Below are positions 25,291 to 36,900 of a DNA stretch of 64,000 bases, piece by piece. Below the pieces are notes generated by a model. The model saw only the letters and a program-made list of their open reading frames with translations, was not told where the DNA came from and made no database searches. This DNA comes from Taenia hydatigena (Eukaryota > Platyhelminthes > Cestoda > Cyclophyllidea > Taeniidae): contig JADWOT020000009.1 in assembly GCA_036345935.2 (NCBI GenBank), positions 6,901,381 through 6,965,380 on the forward strand. The letters run 5' to 3'. Position numbers and translations under genes: made by a program. Each line of letters starts with the position of its first letter. Position 1 is the stretch's first letter.

Positions 25291-25505
25291 TTGGTCAAAA
25301 AAATGCGCGACAAACATGGGTGCGTGGAACGAGGAGATGAGCTGTGTCTTGCCCACTACTCACAGTGGAACCGCTACCACACAGTCGTTTCCTTCATGCT
25401 ACCAGCAGAGTATTTGTCGCCCATCCTTAATTCAACGGTCGAAAGGTCGAAGCGAACAATGATCGCGGTAGTTAGGCAGATACTTAGCAACAGCTAATTA
25501 AAAGA
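25291..25505 (-). repeat. dispersed repeat family, copy in reverse orientation
   Basis: The reverse complement of this block matches about 28800-29005 on the plus strand: CTAAGTATCTGCCTAA, GACCGTTGAATTAAGG, GGGCGACAAA, CT(G/C)(A/T)GCTGGT, ACTGTGTGGT, GCGGTTCCA and GCACCCA occur in the same order. It sits just outside the right arm of the inverted duplication and has no counterpart in the left arm that I could find. Confidence 0.6.
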
Positions 25506-26472
25506 GACACTCGTCTTTACTTAATTCCGTGTCACTATTACAATAGTGTTACGCGGTCTTAATTCTTAGTGTTGTTGGTGCTTGGTATGTATCCTTAGAG
25601 GACGTAGAAAAGACAGCATTGCCTTTGACACCTCACTGTGCCAGTGAATAAACCCATTAGAGCTGCTGGTCAGGTGGGAGTTTAACTGTTCTGGTGGGTG
25701 GCTCGGCTGGTCAGTCATTTAACGATTCGGCCTACAGCTAATTCAAACTGACTGGCTTGCCATCAAATGTGACTGTGACTGCAGATGAGTCAGGTACTGC
25801 CAAATTCGCCACATCCTGCCGGTAATTGTACAAGGAGAGTATGATAGCTCTATGAAGTGGTCGACTACCGCACTACCAACTCACTTAAACCACCAATGCT
25901 CATGCTCTCTTGATGGTATGATACCATGGTGTGCAGACTCCAAAATTAATTGCGAATGGAACACAAAACACTTGCATGGGCAGTCGAGTCAGGCACATGT
26001 TGAAATAATGGATGTTTTAAGCAAAAGAGAAACAGGCGAACTTAAAATCACAGGCTTATTAGGCTAAAAATGCGTTGTACCGTTTAGCATTTGAAAGGTC
26101 ACTCTCATAACCATTAAACTTGTCTAACCCCCGTCCTCAGTGATTCCAGAGGAAAATGCAGAGCACAGGCAGCTAACACGACTGGGCCATATTTTGCTAA
26201 TCAGTTGATGTTCGACACAGATTACCCAAAGGAGTGCAAAACTTATGAACTTAACATCAAAGGTTCATTTAAACATGCTCCACCTTTCGCATCTCAACTA
26301 CGCTCACACGATTTGAGGTTAGCTTTGGCCTCGATTTGAAATCCGATTATGATTGCGACTGCGGATCATAACTTGCAATGCTCACCGATCTCAAGTTGAT
26401 GCTCTCTCATTTAAACAACACCTAGAGAACGTAAATTCATTCACTGGAAAGCAAAATCAAGGTTGTCTAATT

Positions 26473-26697
26473 TTAGAATCTACATTTCTTAGTCTTCAAC
26501 GTGAACTCGGCATGTAAACCGAGGATTGCGAAGCAGTGAGTAAATTCACAATCCAAATTTGGTGTTTGTAGGTTAGCAGGAAGGCTTGAAGCAGAAAAAA
26601 ATGCGTCTCGGTGTCTGCGGGTACACGTCATTAGATGCCACACGTGTGATGACGCGGTTCGCAGAAAACTGACGAATTCAGGAATATCTGGTCGCAA
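26473..26697 (-). pseudogene. decayed C-terminal exon belonging to BRCT-like copy 2
   Basis: Partner of the exon at 14451-14635. The final residues GLHAEFTLKTKKCRF and the stop are kept, but the acceptor AG seen in the other copy is replaced (CTGCGAAC) and the first half of the exon has shifted in frame. If copy 2 is still expressed, it must end differently. Confidence 0.4.
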
Positions 26698-27048
26698 AAC
26701 TAAGCATCATTTCTGACCCGATGGTTAAGTTAGATAATGCAAGCAAACAGCCTTCGATGCATCAAAGTTGCATTTCAAAATTATCGGTATTTAGTAAATC
26801 CTTATCCTCATACGCAATGGCTGTGTCAAGGGATTAAGCTGCCATTATAGCCTAAAAATGCGCCTTCAGAGAGGTAACAGCACTAAGCTAACAGATTGCC
26901 TAAGACTTCACAATTTCAAATCACTTTTATTTTGCTCCGAATCCAACCATCACGTTTCCAAAAAGTGTAAGTCTTTTCACGATAATTATGCAGCATTTAT
27001 TTTAAAAGCTTTTAAGCGCTTTATCAAATGTCGTCATAGACTGGCTAA

Positions 27049-27882
27049 TCACAAGCATGGTAAAGCGCGTAAAGCTTTACTTCTTCTTAATATGATATAG
27101 AGACAAGCCCACTGTACCATCTCCACCAAATTGATCGCCCAATCGTTTTGCCAGCGGTTGCACCAAATGCGAAAACTATCAGGTAAGTTGGAAAAAGGGG
27201 GAAAGCGAAAACCGCCTAAGGCCTCGAATATCTTTTGCAAGCAGTCCAAGTTGGGACGGGGATCCAAGGTTTGCCACATCGAGCCTGTCACAACAAGCGT
27301 TTGCTTTGACGTGAGGACGTCGCCTACAGCATTCAGGTGTCCACGATCCCGATGTTCAAAATCAGGGCAATCAAGATATATAACGACACAGTCATAATCG
27401 CTCAGCTGCATCCATTCTCTTCCTTCTCCACCTTCTTCTGACCATGCACGCATGTCCAGTACGGTGCCACCTGCTGACCTCAAGAATGCATCCCACTGGT
27501 TTGGAAAGTTGGGAACATCCGTAGACACGTCCAAGCAGAGACGAATAGAGGAAGCAGAACGCAGTACTGGCAAATCGCATTTGTAGCGTTTCATTCCGTA
27601 TGGCGATAGTCTTTTGCAGTGACATGGTGTGGTGATTAAACAGTTGATCGGAGTTTGTGCATCAGCAGGAAACATTCTTGACGAGAGGCAACGAAATAAA
27701 GCCTCTTCGTTATTGTAACACTGACTTGCATAATCAAAATAATGCGCGCATTCCTCCACATCTGCAAAGAAAAGCACCCTGCAGAGGTGTGCGTCAACCC
27801 ATTTTACGTCCTTTACACTGTGGTGGATCCTAAGAGATTGAATGGGGAGGTCCTGACTCGGTTGCTCTACTGTTGACTCTTC
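27049..27882 (-). CDS. BRCT-like gene copy 2, open for 277 codons
   Basis: The frame runs from an acceptor (GGAATTTCGTTTAG) at 27883 to a stop at 27049 without interruption. It aligns with copy 1 along its length at about four fifths of residues by eye. Residues near 24-40 (SVKDVKWVDAHLCR) look like the closing Trp helix of one BRCT repeat. After a Cys-rich linker come a strand (IRLCLDVSTDVP), FPNQWDAFLRSAGGTVLD with Trp and Gly-Gly, the strand YDCVVIYLDCPD, and TLVVTGSMW, the order expected for a second repeat of 53BP1/Crb2 type. No ATG start is required because it begins at a splice acceptor; upstream exons were not found. The last about 25 codons differ in copy 1, so the true 3' boundary (a donor near 27140?) is uncertain. 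It may be a functional gene piece or a younger pseudogene. Confidence 0.55.
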   Translation of the reverse strand, partial: EESTVEQPSQDLPIQSLRIHHSVKDVKWVDAHLCRVLFFADVEECAHYFDYASQCYNNEEALFRCLSSRMFPADAQTPINCLITTPCHCKRLSPYGMKRYKCDLPVLRSASSIRLCLDVSTDVPNFPNQWDAFLRSAGGTVLDMRAWSEEGGEGREWMQLSDYDCVVIYLDCPDFEHRDRGHLNAVGDVLTSKQTLVVTGSMWQTLDPRPNLDCLQKIFEALGGFRFPPFSNLPDSFRIWCNRWQNDWAINLVEMVQWACLYIILRRSKALRALPCL

Positions 27883-28350
27883 CTAAACGAAATTCCAATG
27901 ACAAATTTTAGCAACTATCAGAGAGAATATAAATGCGAAATGGATTTAATAAAGTCATTTAACGGACGCAGATTTAGTCGAACCAACCTGGGACATTATC
28001 ACGCAAAATCTGATAAGGACTCTTCAAACGAGGATTTTTATGCGAAAAGTGATCATCAACATCCAGTTCTAATCACTTCTCACATCCAGCCAATCAGCGA
28101 GGCCTAATGGCCGACATGAATACTTGAAAGCTACTCAGATCTGTTTGGAAGGATGTGTGAAAGCCCTTGCTACATATTCTTGTAATTTTTACTGATATTA
28201 TGTTGATTTACTCATCACTAATGGGAAAACTGGCAAATTTGAAATATGGCTTTTAGAGCATAATGCATTGAAACATTAATGTATCATGTGATGTGGTTAG
28301 CGAATCGACGTAAAGAAGTTTTATTAGTGTAACATAGGACGCAGGCGTAT

Positions 28351-28799
28351 GTAATCATGGACAGTTATAAATACATACGCTTGAGATGTTAGCTAAACTG
28401 ATACAGACTGTAAAGTGTGCGCCCTTGCATCGCTTTAGAATGTGGGAGAACACAAACGCACCTTGATGTTACTAGCCCGATTCGATCCTAATTGTCAAAG
28501 GTCTTTTTCAAATAAAACAACTCAATGCAGGTAATGCGGGTGTGTGTTAATAATTTGCATTAATATTCGATACCGTGGACGTTCCAAGCAGCTGCACGCG
28601 TACTTAGTAAAAACACGCTATGACAGTGGCACTGCCACTACAAATGCACAAATGCTTCAAACTATCGATGGAGAGCGCTCAAGGTGGCACTGAAGAGGAA
28701 TAGCGGTCCTCTTGCAACCCCGGCAATCGGAAAGCATCCTAGAGGATGGCGGAATAAAAGTCAGTGCCGACTTATCACATGATATCTTACTCTAGCCTA
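28351..28799. other. no gene supported
   Basis: Sequence beyond the right arm. No exon or repeat identified. Confidence 0.3.
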
Positions 28800-29110
28800 G
28801 TCACTCTTCCGATTAGTTGCCACTAAGTATCTGCCTAATTAATTCAGTCATCATTCACTCCGATACGCCGACCGTTGAATTAAGGCTGGGCGACAAACGC
28901 TCAGCTGGTGGTATGGAGGACCTGACTGTGTGGTGGCGGTTCCAATGTGAGTGATGGACAAGGCGCAGCTCATTTCCCTATGCCATGCACCCACATGCAT
29001 GACGCAATGGTTTATCGGCGATGATTAGTGTGAGCAGAGGTTACAGCTCCAAATAGATGTGTGGGGACACAAACAAAGCGCTGGAGGATGGTCATTGTAC
29101 TGAATCTTGA
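28800..29110 (+). repeat. dispersed repeat family, plus copy on one side of the HSP70 pseudogene
   Basis: The first 200 bases match the reverse complement of 25291-25505. The last 100 (GTGAGCAGAGGTTACAGCTC through CTGACTGATAATGCTCC) match 32830-32990 in the same orientation (GTGAGCAGAAGTGACAGCTC through CTGACTGATAATATTCC). The family is old and unclassified. Confidence 0.55.
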
Positions 29111-30500
29111 CTGATAATGCTCCGCCTGTGTGATTTGAGTACGTCCTGTTCACTTCATATCATCTTATTCATTTTCGTTGCAGTCACCGACGAAATTTGT
29201 ACACTGACGACCGATGCACAAATTTCGTGTGTCGGAGTTACAATACTAACTCCAATGAAATTGAAAACGTGCAAGTCTTTACCATGCCGGGCACGTCGTG
29301 TTTTTATTGGCTTGACAGAGCTGCGCATTCGGATTTATTTTATCAGCAATTCCCAAGGTGCCGCAGTGGTTTTAGTAAACTTCAGTGCAATAGGATATAC
29401 TAAGGAAATAGCAGAAAAGGAAACAAAAAGGTACAACCCGACGCACTATTCTCTCTGCTTTGTCACCGGTTCCTATTCGACCGCAGCGCCCTTGCCTTAC
29501 TCCAACTGCACACTAAACTTGACTGCTAAGCAGCGATGAGAGCAGCTGCTTTTTTGCATCCTGTTCGCCTCTGTTCACTGCTTGCTCACCATCGCAGTTC
29601 ATTTTACAGTCCTGAAGCACCGAAAATGCTGCGCGCTGTGACCTACACCTAGCTTAAGCAGTGGCAATCCAAAGCGTCTAGACGTGTGAAACCTTGCTCC
29701 TGCTAATCGTCCAAAAAGCGTTTCATTTTTCCACTGGTTAAGCAGTGCTGAGGGTGCCACCCAACTTTCTACCTATTTCTGCGGACGTGTGATTCCATCA
29801 ATGCTTCCTGCATCCTCCATTACCTCGCTGCAACCTTGCTGGTTCTACAGCCTGCAATTCCTATGCGACTTTGCTTTTTTTCCTTCCTTTTGGTTTTCTC
29901 TCGCGAAGTAAGAGCTCTAATATCTACTGTTCCCAATATTTATCGAACAATGCTAACCACAGCTTCCTCGTTAAAATGACGCCTTTCCAACATGCTCGCG
30001 TCGTGGCGGAGTATTCTGCCACCTTAAGGAATTCCTGGACGACATATATAAGGACTCAACACTTTTTATTACTATTTCGTGCGATGAACCTATTTATTAC
30101 AACTAAGCATCCGATAAGAGAAGTAGTTTGCTCTTTCCTTGGGTGCGTCCACTTTGCTATGGCAGGCACTAGTCGACGATTTTGTCACCAACTTAAACAT
30201 TGGTACAGGGTTCTAACCATCTACTGAAAGGATTGCAGTAGGACCACTCTTCCGAATCGCATGTTTTGATGAGTGGTAGCAAAAAATTGAGCTGAAACTG
30301 GCATTTTCAATTCCACAGACTGCAACCGTCCCTTTTACGACAGGCTACAGGGGCAAGTCTTCAGCATCTCATCTCAGCTTGACCGTGTTAGATAACGTAT
30401 TTTGAATTCAAGGGTTAAAAATTGCTCCCGACGTTCACTTGAAAATCCCTTAGTTAATCAGTAAGTACCTTATTTCCTTGGAATGTTCATGCTCTCCTTC
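29111..30500. other. no secure gene; one ambiguous open block
   Basis: At 29117-29539 the plus strand is open in two frames after a good acceptor (CATTTTCGTTGCAG, ending about 29183). One frame (68 codons) is cysteine-rich and protein-like, the other (140 codons) is longer but less so. No donor decides between them. The rest, to 30.5 kb, shows nothing. Confidence 0.25.
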
Positions 30501-30506
30501 TTTCAG

Positions 30507-30688
30507 TTACCTCCACATGCAGACACCGTGCGACTTCTATAAACCACGCGTCTCCCCAGACGTCTGTCATATCCATGTTCCCTTCTTTGCCAATAAATCT
30601 AACAAAGTGAAAGAGGTGGACCACAGGAAATGCCGATTCTGCAAAGTACACGTGAGAGCAACAGAAGGATACAAGAAAAATCCACCGG
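30507..30688 (+). CDS. isolated exon with Cys-x2-Cys motif
   Basis: Strong splice sites (acceptor CTCTCCTTCTTTCAG, donor CCACCGG then GTAAGT) bound 182 bases, and only one of three frames is open. It encodes 60 residues including DVCHIHVPFFANKSNK, DHRKCRFCKVHVRATEGYKK. A basic CxxC following a His-Val-Pro stretch is somewhat like the C-terminal zinc ribbon of piggyBac-type transposases, but the second CxxC is not in this exon. Neighbouring exons were not found; the HSP70 pseudogene begins 140 bases on, in opposite orientation. Function unknown. Confidence 0.42.
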
Positions 30689-30828
30689 GTAAGTTGAATT
30701 AAGCACGTTTTACATGTACATCTAAAATACACACAAATGCATTGGTGGTGGTCAAAGGAAGACACAATAAGTGGGTGACGCTTGTCTTTTTAGGTACTTG
30801 TTTCAGTTTAAGTTTCTTACCTCTTTGT

Positions 30829-32650
30829 TTACGAGTTTTGCTTTTGCAGTTTCATCAAAAGGCTGCACACACTCTCAAACTGTTTGCGCATTTCTTCGTA
30901 GTCCCCCTTTGTGGCCTCTTTATTGGTGTCCGTCCACCTGATTGTCCCTTCACACTGAGCTAATATTGCGTTTTGGTCCGCCTTCAATGTTTCCTGCTTC
31001 ACGTCCGCTTTTTCTAGTCTCTTTATTATGTCGTAGACGTAGCCCACTAACTCACTCTTCCCTTCTATTCCAATTCTCTCTTTCTCATCCTCTTGCTTGT
31101 TTATCTCCGCATTTTTGTCAGCAACTTCCCTATCTCCTTCTCAGACAGACGTCCACTGTAGTTGGTGATCATGATGCTGTTCTGCTTTCCTGTCGACCTT
31201 TGGACTGCAGATACATGACGGATCCGCTTTCGTCAATCTCAAATGTAACGTCTGCCGCACTTTCGCTGCACGGTGTCGGTGAGAGACCAGTCAACCGAAA
31301 CTCACCCAACAAGTGGTTGTCACACGTCAAGCACACTAACCAACATTTCGGTTACATTATCGCCAAAGCTGGTAAGTGCTTTCGTCGCCTTAGTTGGGAT
31401 TCGCGTTTTAAGCTTTATCACCGTCGCCACAATATCGCCATACTTATCAATACCCGAAGGGAGTGGCGTCACTTCCAGCAAAACCAAATCCTTTTTCATT
31501 GTTGATACACCACCAGTCAGATTTGCAGCCAACATATCCGCACCGTAGACAACTGCCTCGTCTGCATTGATGGATCGCCTCACCTCTTCACCACCAAAAA
31601 AATTCTGCAGCAACTACTCCACCTTTGGAATACGCGTTGATACTTCCATTAGCACAATTTTACTAATATAAGCCTTCTTCATTTTTGCATCGTTAATCGC
31701 TATCTTTACTCCATCTATCGTCCATCCAAAGATATCCGAGCACAATCGCTCAAATCTGGCCCGTGTGAGGCTCGCATTAAAATCGATGCCTTCGAATAAC
31801 GACACTATTTAAATGTTTGCACTCTCAGCCGAGCTCAACATTCCCTTTGCCTGCTGGCACTCCTTCCTCAATCGGCTGATGGCTTTTCTATTTGCTGCCA
31901 AGTCTATTCCATCGTGATCCTTCTTGATGATCTACACAAATTGGTCCGCTAGTCGACAAGTAATGTCATCGCCAACCAAGTGTGCGTGATGCCACCAATC
32001 GCCTCTACCTCAAATCTTTCATTCTGTGTGGACATGATGGAGACGTCGAAGTTGCCGCCGCCCCAATCAACGATGAGCACATTTCGCTGCCTAACGGTCT
32101 TCTAGTCCATACCTTAGGCAATGGCAGCTGCAGTCGGCTCATTGATGAGGCGCAGCACGTTTAAGCCCGTCATTTTCCCAGCATCGATCGTGGCCTAACG
32201 ATGGTTGACATTAAAGTAGGCTGGCACTGTGATGACAGCATTTGTCACCTTCTCGCCCAGGTAGGCCTCTTCTGTCTCCTTCATCCTCGACAGCACTGTG
32301 GACGAGATCTGCTCTACAATGAAACGCTCTGTCGTGCCATAATGTTGCGCCCTGATCTTTGGTATTTCTCCAGATTTTGTAACTTTGAAGGTCCACCGCC
32401 TGTACTTCTTCATTCCCAAAACGGCGTCCAATCAGACGGTTCATATCAAACACTGTATTTGTAGGATTCATGACTGCCTGCTTCTTTGCGAACTCATCGA
32501 TGAGATATTCCTGATCGGTGAAAGCGACACAACTGGGCGTTGTGCAGTTGCCCTAATCATTGGCTTTGATTTCAACCCTGCCATTCTGGACATCACCGAC
32601 GCACGAGACCTTTGTTCCTAGGTCGATGCCGATGACTAGACCCTGACATT
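30829..32650 (-). pseudogene. processed HSP70 pseudogene
   Basis: Reading the minus strand from 32650, the nucleotide-binding domain starts with [19 protein letters not shown], a recognisable copy of the HSP70 phosphate-1 loop, followed by an in-frame stop within the next dozen residues. Further fragments appear in order: [97 protein letters not shown], and near 31000 the C-terminal helical lid. Length matches a full cytosolic HSP70 (about 640 codons in the family), there are no introns, and there are several stops and frameshifts (for example after the GRRF block). That is the pattern of a retrocopy. The family chaperone folds proteins with ATP; this copy cannot encode it. Confidence 0.93.
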
Positions 32651-32829
32651 CTTTTGTGAATTGCGCAAACGGCAACACGTTTAGTCTGATGGAAATGATC
32701 TCCACGATATCTGCAGCCCTTTATTCCTGCTGCGATCGGCCATGACGAACCTACCTTATGGTGCGCTAACTACTCGATTGCTGTCATCCAATCTGCACTT
32801 GACACTACTTCAGGCTTCTTCTCAGTAGC

Positions 32830-32995
32830 TGACGACTGCATACTCGAAGGAATGGAGCAACACACAGACTCCGGTGATCACTGACGTGAGCAGAAGTGAC
32901 AGCTCTATGCTGGCGCGTGTGTGACATAAGTCTATCAGTATCAATGCGCCATTGTAATGACTCCTGACTGATAATATTCCAATGTCTCATTGCCA
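32830..32995 (+). repeat. dispersed repeat copy on the other side of the HSP70 pseudogene
   Basis: About 150 bases matching 28985-29110 in the same orientation (see that entry). It starts about 180 bases beyond the 5' end of the HSP70 copy. Confidence 0.45.
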
Positions 32996-32999
32996 TTAA

Positions 33000-35900
33000 T
33001 TTCCTTAGCATAGACCATTAGGGTCAGAATGCGAAATGGAGGATCCTCAGCAATGCAAGAGTTTTGAGCCAAATGTTGTTTTTCCCTTGGGTGTATAATA
33101 TTATTCAGAGGGGTATTTGGGTAGAAAATTGTAATCATGATCGAGGAAATAAATTTCAAGTGGGCACTTCTCCAGGATTTAATCGGAACGCGCCGTTAGA
33201 ATGCCTTACGATGGTGATCTACCACTATCTAGTATGAGAAAAATATCACAGTCCGCTTTAAGCGTCTTTTATTTTCATAGCGGCCATACCTTATTAATAC
33301 AGTGATTTCACCTTTGTGGCATGCCGTCAAGTGTTGAGGATCGCAGCACGAATTTCCACAATTCTCGACGATATTGAAGTGAATAAGAAAATTTCATTTA
33401 AAATGGTGATCCCTTGGAAGTGATGGGAAATGCCCATGAGAATCATAACAGCCTTAACATCTGATGGCAAAATCATTTCTGTGCAAACGCTGCCTTGCTT
33501 GTTATTTGCTTCATTCCTTTGCCACCGCGCTCTGTGATCAGCGCATCTCAGGGCACAGGTACGGGGCCTTCGAAGGAAACTTGGTAGAGAAGTTTGTAGT
33601 GACGGAACGCATACCTACGCCACTGATATCGCGCTCCGCATCTTAAGGCACCCTGTTGCACTGGAATTGGGTGGAGCCACTCAGGGCACCAGACGATGGG
33701 CATGTTGATCGACTCAGCAAAACCAGGCAGTTAGTTTAATCGTGTCAGCAGTCATAGCTTTCAACTGTCTATGCTTTGGACAAAACAAATAAAACCAAAG
33801 CATATATGCTGCAGTGCCCACACTTTTAAGGAGTTATTGACAGCTTTAATCAAGTAATGGCACCAAGAATAGTGCAAACGGGAGCACCATTTAACCCGCG
33901 AGAGTGCTAGCACCTAGGTTGAAGAAGAATAGCAACAGAATCGACCCTGATTACAAGTCGTAAGATAGCAGCTCCTTATACAATCGTGGATGAATAAAGT
34001 ACTCGTGCCTTTGCATGATATAGTCCATGCAAGGGTGACAGTTCAAACAGTCCTCAGGGCACACTTTGCTTTCTTTTCTCTTTCCTCAGGCGCAAGTGCT
34101 TTACAGCTAGTTGGACAAGTATATCTCTCTTCAGAAGTAATAATAAATTCAACGGTTCTGTTGTGGTCCACATTACGTCTGCAGCCTCCTATTTCAGCCC
34201 ATTTTAGGTACAGTATTCTTATTCGTCAATGCTCCAAGCATACGCCGATGCAGCCACCCAGCTCCTTGCGTAAGGCCTTCATCCATAAAAGAATCTAGAG
34301 TAAGATACACAGTGCAGAGCCAAACTCTCTGTTCTCTTCCGCCCCTCTTAATGATTTTCCGTGATTATTGATAGCTAAGCAAATATTTTTCTGATTTAGT
34401 CGGTTTAATTGCTTAAAACACTGTAAATTAACAAGAATTTATCTGTGTTTGTAAAGAACAACACGGATTCGGGTAACATCAGAGAGAAGGCAAGATAGGG
34501 GAATTCTTTGGATTTTCGGATGCTACAGTGTGCAGGCGACAGATTGAAAGAAAGTGCATGAAGGCTCTGAGAATTTAAAGAGGCAAATAGTAACCGGGAA
34601 ATCTATGTGAAGGCCGCGGTAAATTTTACATTCTTTACCTCCGAATTCGCAGATTGTCTGCCAACTCCTAATTAAGCCGTCTACTATTCTCCACTTTTTC
34701 CTCCTTTTCCATTTAAGAACTTGTAGAAACGCATTTTAATGATACAGAAGCAAACAATTGGTAAAATAATGTTCGGATAGTGATTCTTAGGGCTGCACCA
34801 GACTCTGCAACTGTTTGCTGTCGATTTTACAACACTTGACAGTAAATACTGACTTAGCGGTGCCACGCGCAATATGGCTGGCGCTTCTCAGTACACAGTG
34901 AAGAGCACCATGCCCAAAGAGGCGGAGACGTCGAAGCAAGTGTGATGTGGAGACGCCTTTTTCAAAGACGCCTCTGTCACAACCAACTCATGTGGAACCA
35001 CCTAAGAGCTAATGAAAGGTGGGAGTAGATACCACACAAGAAGCATGGCAATTGGCTAAACAGAGCCACGCATTTGTAGGTTCTGAGTCAGCAGTCACGA
35101 CAATTAAATGCTAGCAAATAATTCTGCTTAATGTATTGCAATGGAAAACTAGGAAAGTAGAAGCACGTGGAAGGAAAGCAGAGGCAATTCATTTTAACCA
35201 TAGGTGTTGACAGAGCTCTCCCTCAGCTAATGCTCTATGTTTCCCTCCTTTGATCTCTGTAGGCCGTTGTTAAACAGTCGCACAGCCAGGTGTCAGCACC
35301 TTATACTTGATGGGTATAAGACTGTGATAAAAAGCATTCTTTTGACACATACTATAGAGCCTGGTGTTACTGGGAAGGCTCAAAAGGCAGCTAGTGTGGT
35401 GGAAACTCAAGGCAGTCTCCTCATCCGAGACCACGAGCTAAGCACTCTACGTGCTACACTACATAGAGCCTAATAATAGTGAAGGGCTCGGCAATGCTTC
35501 AACACTCCTTTGACTCCAACTCAATGCATTGCCTTAAGTCCCAAAAAGGATCTGGGCCGTTTCATTGGTTTTAGCTAGAATAGTGCATTCCAAAGCGATT
35601 CTGTCGACGGGATTGTCTGCATCCTATTCATTGTTGATGCATTCCACACGCGCTCACTCAGGTGCACTCTATTGAATCCTCTTCTTTCTCTAAAACACCC
35701 GCAAGGAGTTCATTTTGCTCCCCTATCTTTGACTAAATAGTTTTGGTATCGGCCTATTGAAGATAAATAACAGAATTTTACCACATCCTTGAGCAATCAA
35801 ATCTACTGAAGTCTCTTCCTGAAGGTCGAGGCGGAGCTTTTGATTTTAGTCATGAGAGCAAGTAATCAGCAGTGAGTCTTCATAACGCATGTCCACTCAA

Positions 35901-36515
35901 TTGAGTGTTGTTTGGAAGGTTCTAGAGACCCAGGCTTCGCCTCTCTGGGCCTATGTTTACCCCGATTAGTCCCAATTTTGCTGACTGGGTTCCTGTGAGA
36001 GAGTTTGCACAACCGATCTCAGTGAGCTTACTAACACGTCAGTGTATGGCGGCTGCATGCTTCAATCATTTTGCGTTTTGATAGCCACTTGAAGCCAACT
36101 TGGTTTGCGTCCAACCACCTTCGCTTACTTGTTCACTCAACTATTTACTTGCTTGTCTACTTAACACAGTATTAGTTAAGGATTGGCCCAGCGAAGGGCA
36201 TTTTGGTTGATTATTTAACTAAATACATAACTTGCACCGTGTTCACTGTGCTGTATTTGCTTGTAATGGTTCTTACATGCGTCGCCTACCACCAAATAAA
36301 TAGCTACAGCAGCAGCAGACCTAATGGAGTGCAACAAAACGCCCATATCCATGTCTTACTTCGAAAGCACTGTAGCACAGTACCCAAGACTAGGCCTAGC
36401 TAGATCACACTAAATTGCACTGCGATATAGCAGGCTAAATTAGCCATCTAGGCTATATTGTGACAAGCTTGGATGAATTAGTAAAGAAGGGCGCGGGTTG
36501 ACAGAGCCTCATGTT
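33000..36515. other. no gene supported
   Basis: Only short, poorly composed frames occur. A short block near 35400-35445 resembles, in reverse, the SWATG-type repeat at 1.8 and 54.1 kb. Confidence 0.3.
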
Positions 36516-36519
36516 TAGA

Positions 36520-36900
36520 GACGCCTTCCTACGATACCATTCAAGTCAACTGCACCACCCTGACTTGGCTCGCCTAATCGGCCCGACACAACTGCGTGCG
36601 ATGTGACATGAGGCCTTTCCTTTTTTCCTCTCAGATATTAGGGATCATAAGGCACACACAAGTATAGGGTTCGATGGCGTTCTCGGAATGGAGGGATGGG
36701 AGCCCACCTGTCGCCTCCTTCTATCCCACACCCCGCTTCAACGCGTCTTTGGTGAGTGCCACCTTTGTCCTCCACTAGGCTGGATATGCTCTCGAGTATT
36801 GCGTCTTGCATCATGTCCTACCGTGTGTGCTCCATGCATTCAAGTCACTCGAGGAAGAGGAGTGTGTAGTAGTCGCCTGCATTTCATTTCCTTACCTTTG
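36520..36900 (+). repeat. dispersed repeat family member 2
   Basis: Partner of 21690-22085 in the same orientation. The match is best from ACCATTCAAGTCAAC to about CTTTGGTGAGTGCC and then fades. Confidence 0.5.

Larger units (their letters stand above)
25550..28350 (-). repeat. right arm of the inverted duplication
   Basis: Reverse-complement partner of 12750-15415. It contains the intact BRCT-like copy, the decayed C-terminal exon and the same flanks. The spacer between arms is about 10.1 kb. Arm ends are approximate. Confidence 0.8.

Noticed and set aside
29117..29539. 140-codon plus-strand frame with hydrophobic start
   Set aside because: A second frame in the same bases is equally open after a good acceptor, and no donor distinguishes them; not called as a gene.
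30942..31548. 187-codon and 91-codon plus-strand open frames
   Set aside because: They are antisense to the HSP70 pseudogene; the recognisable protein is on the minus strand.
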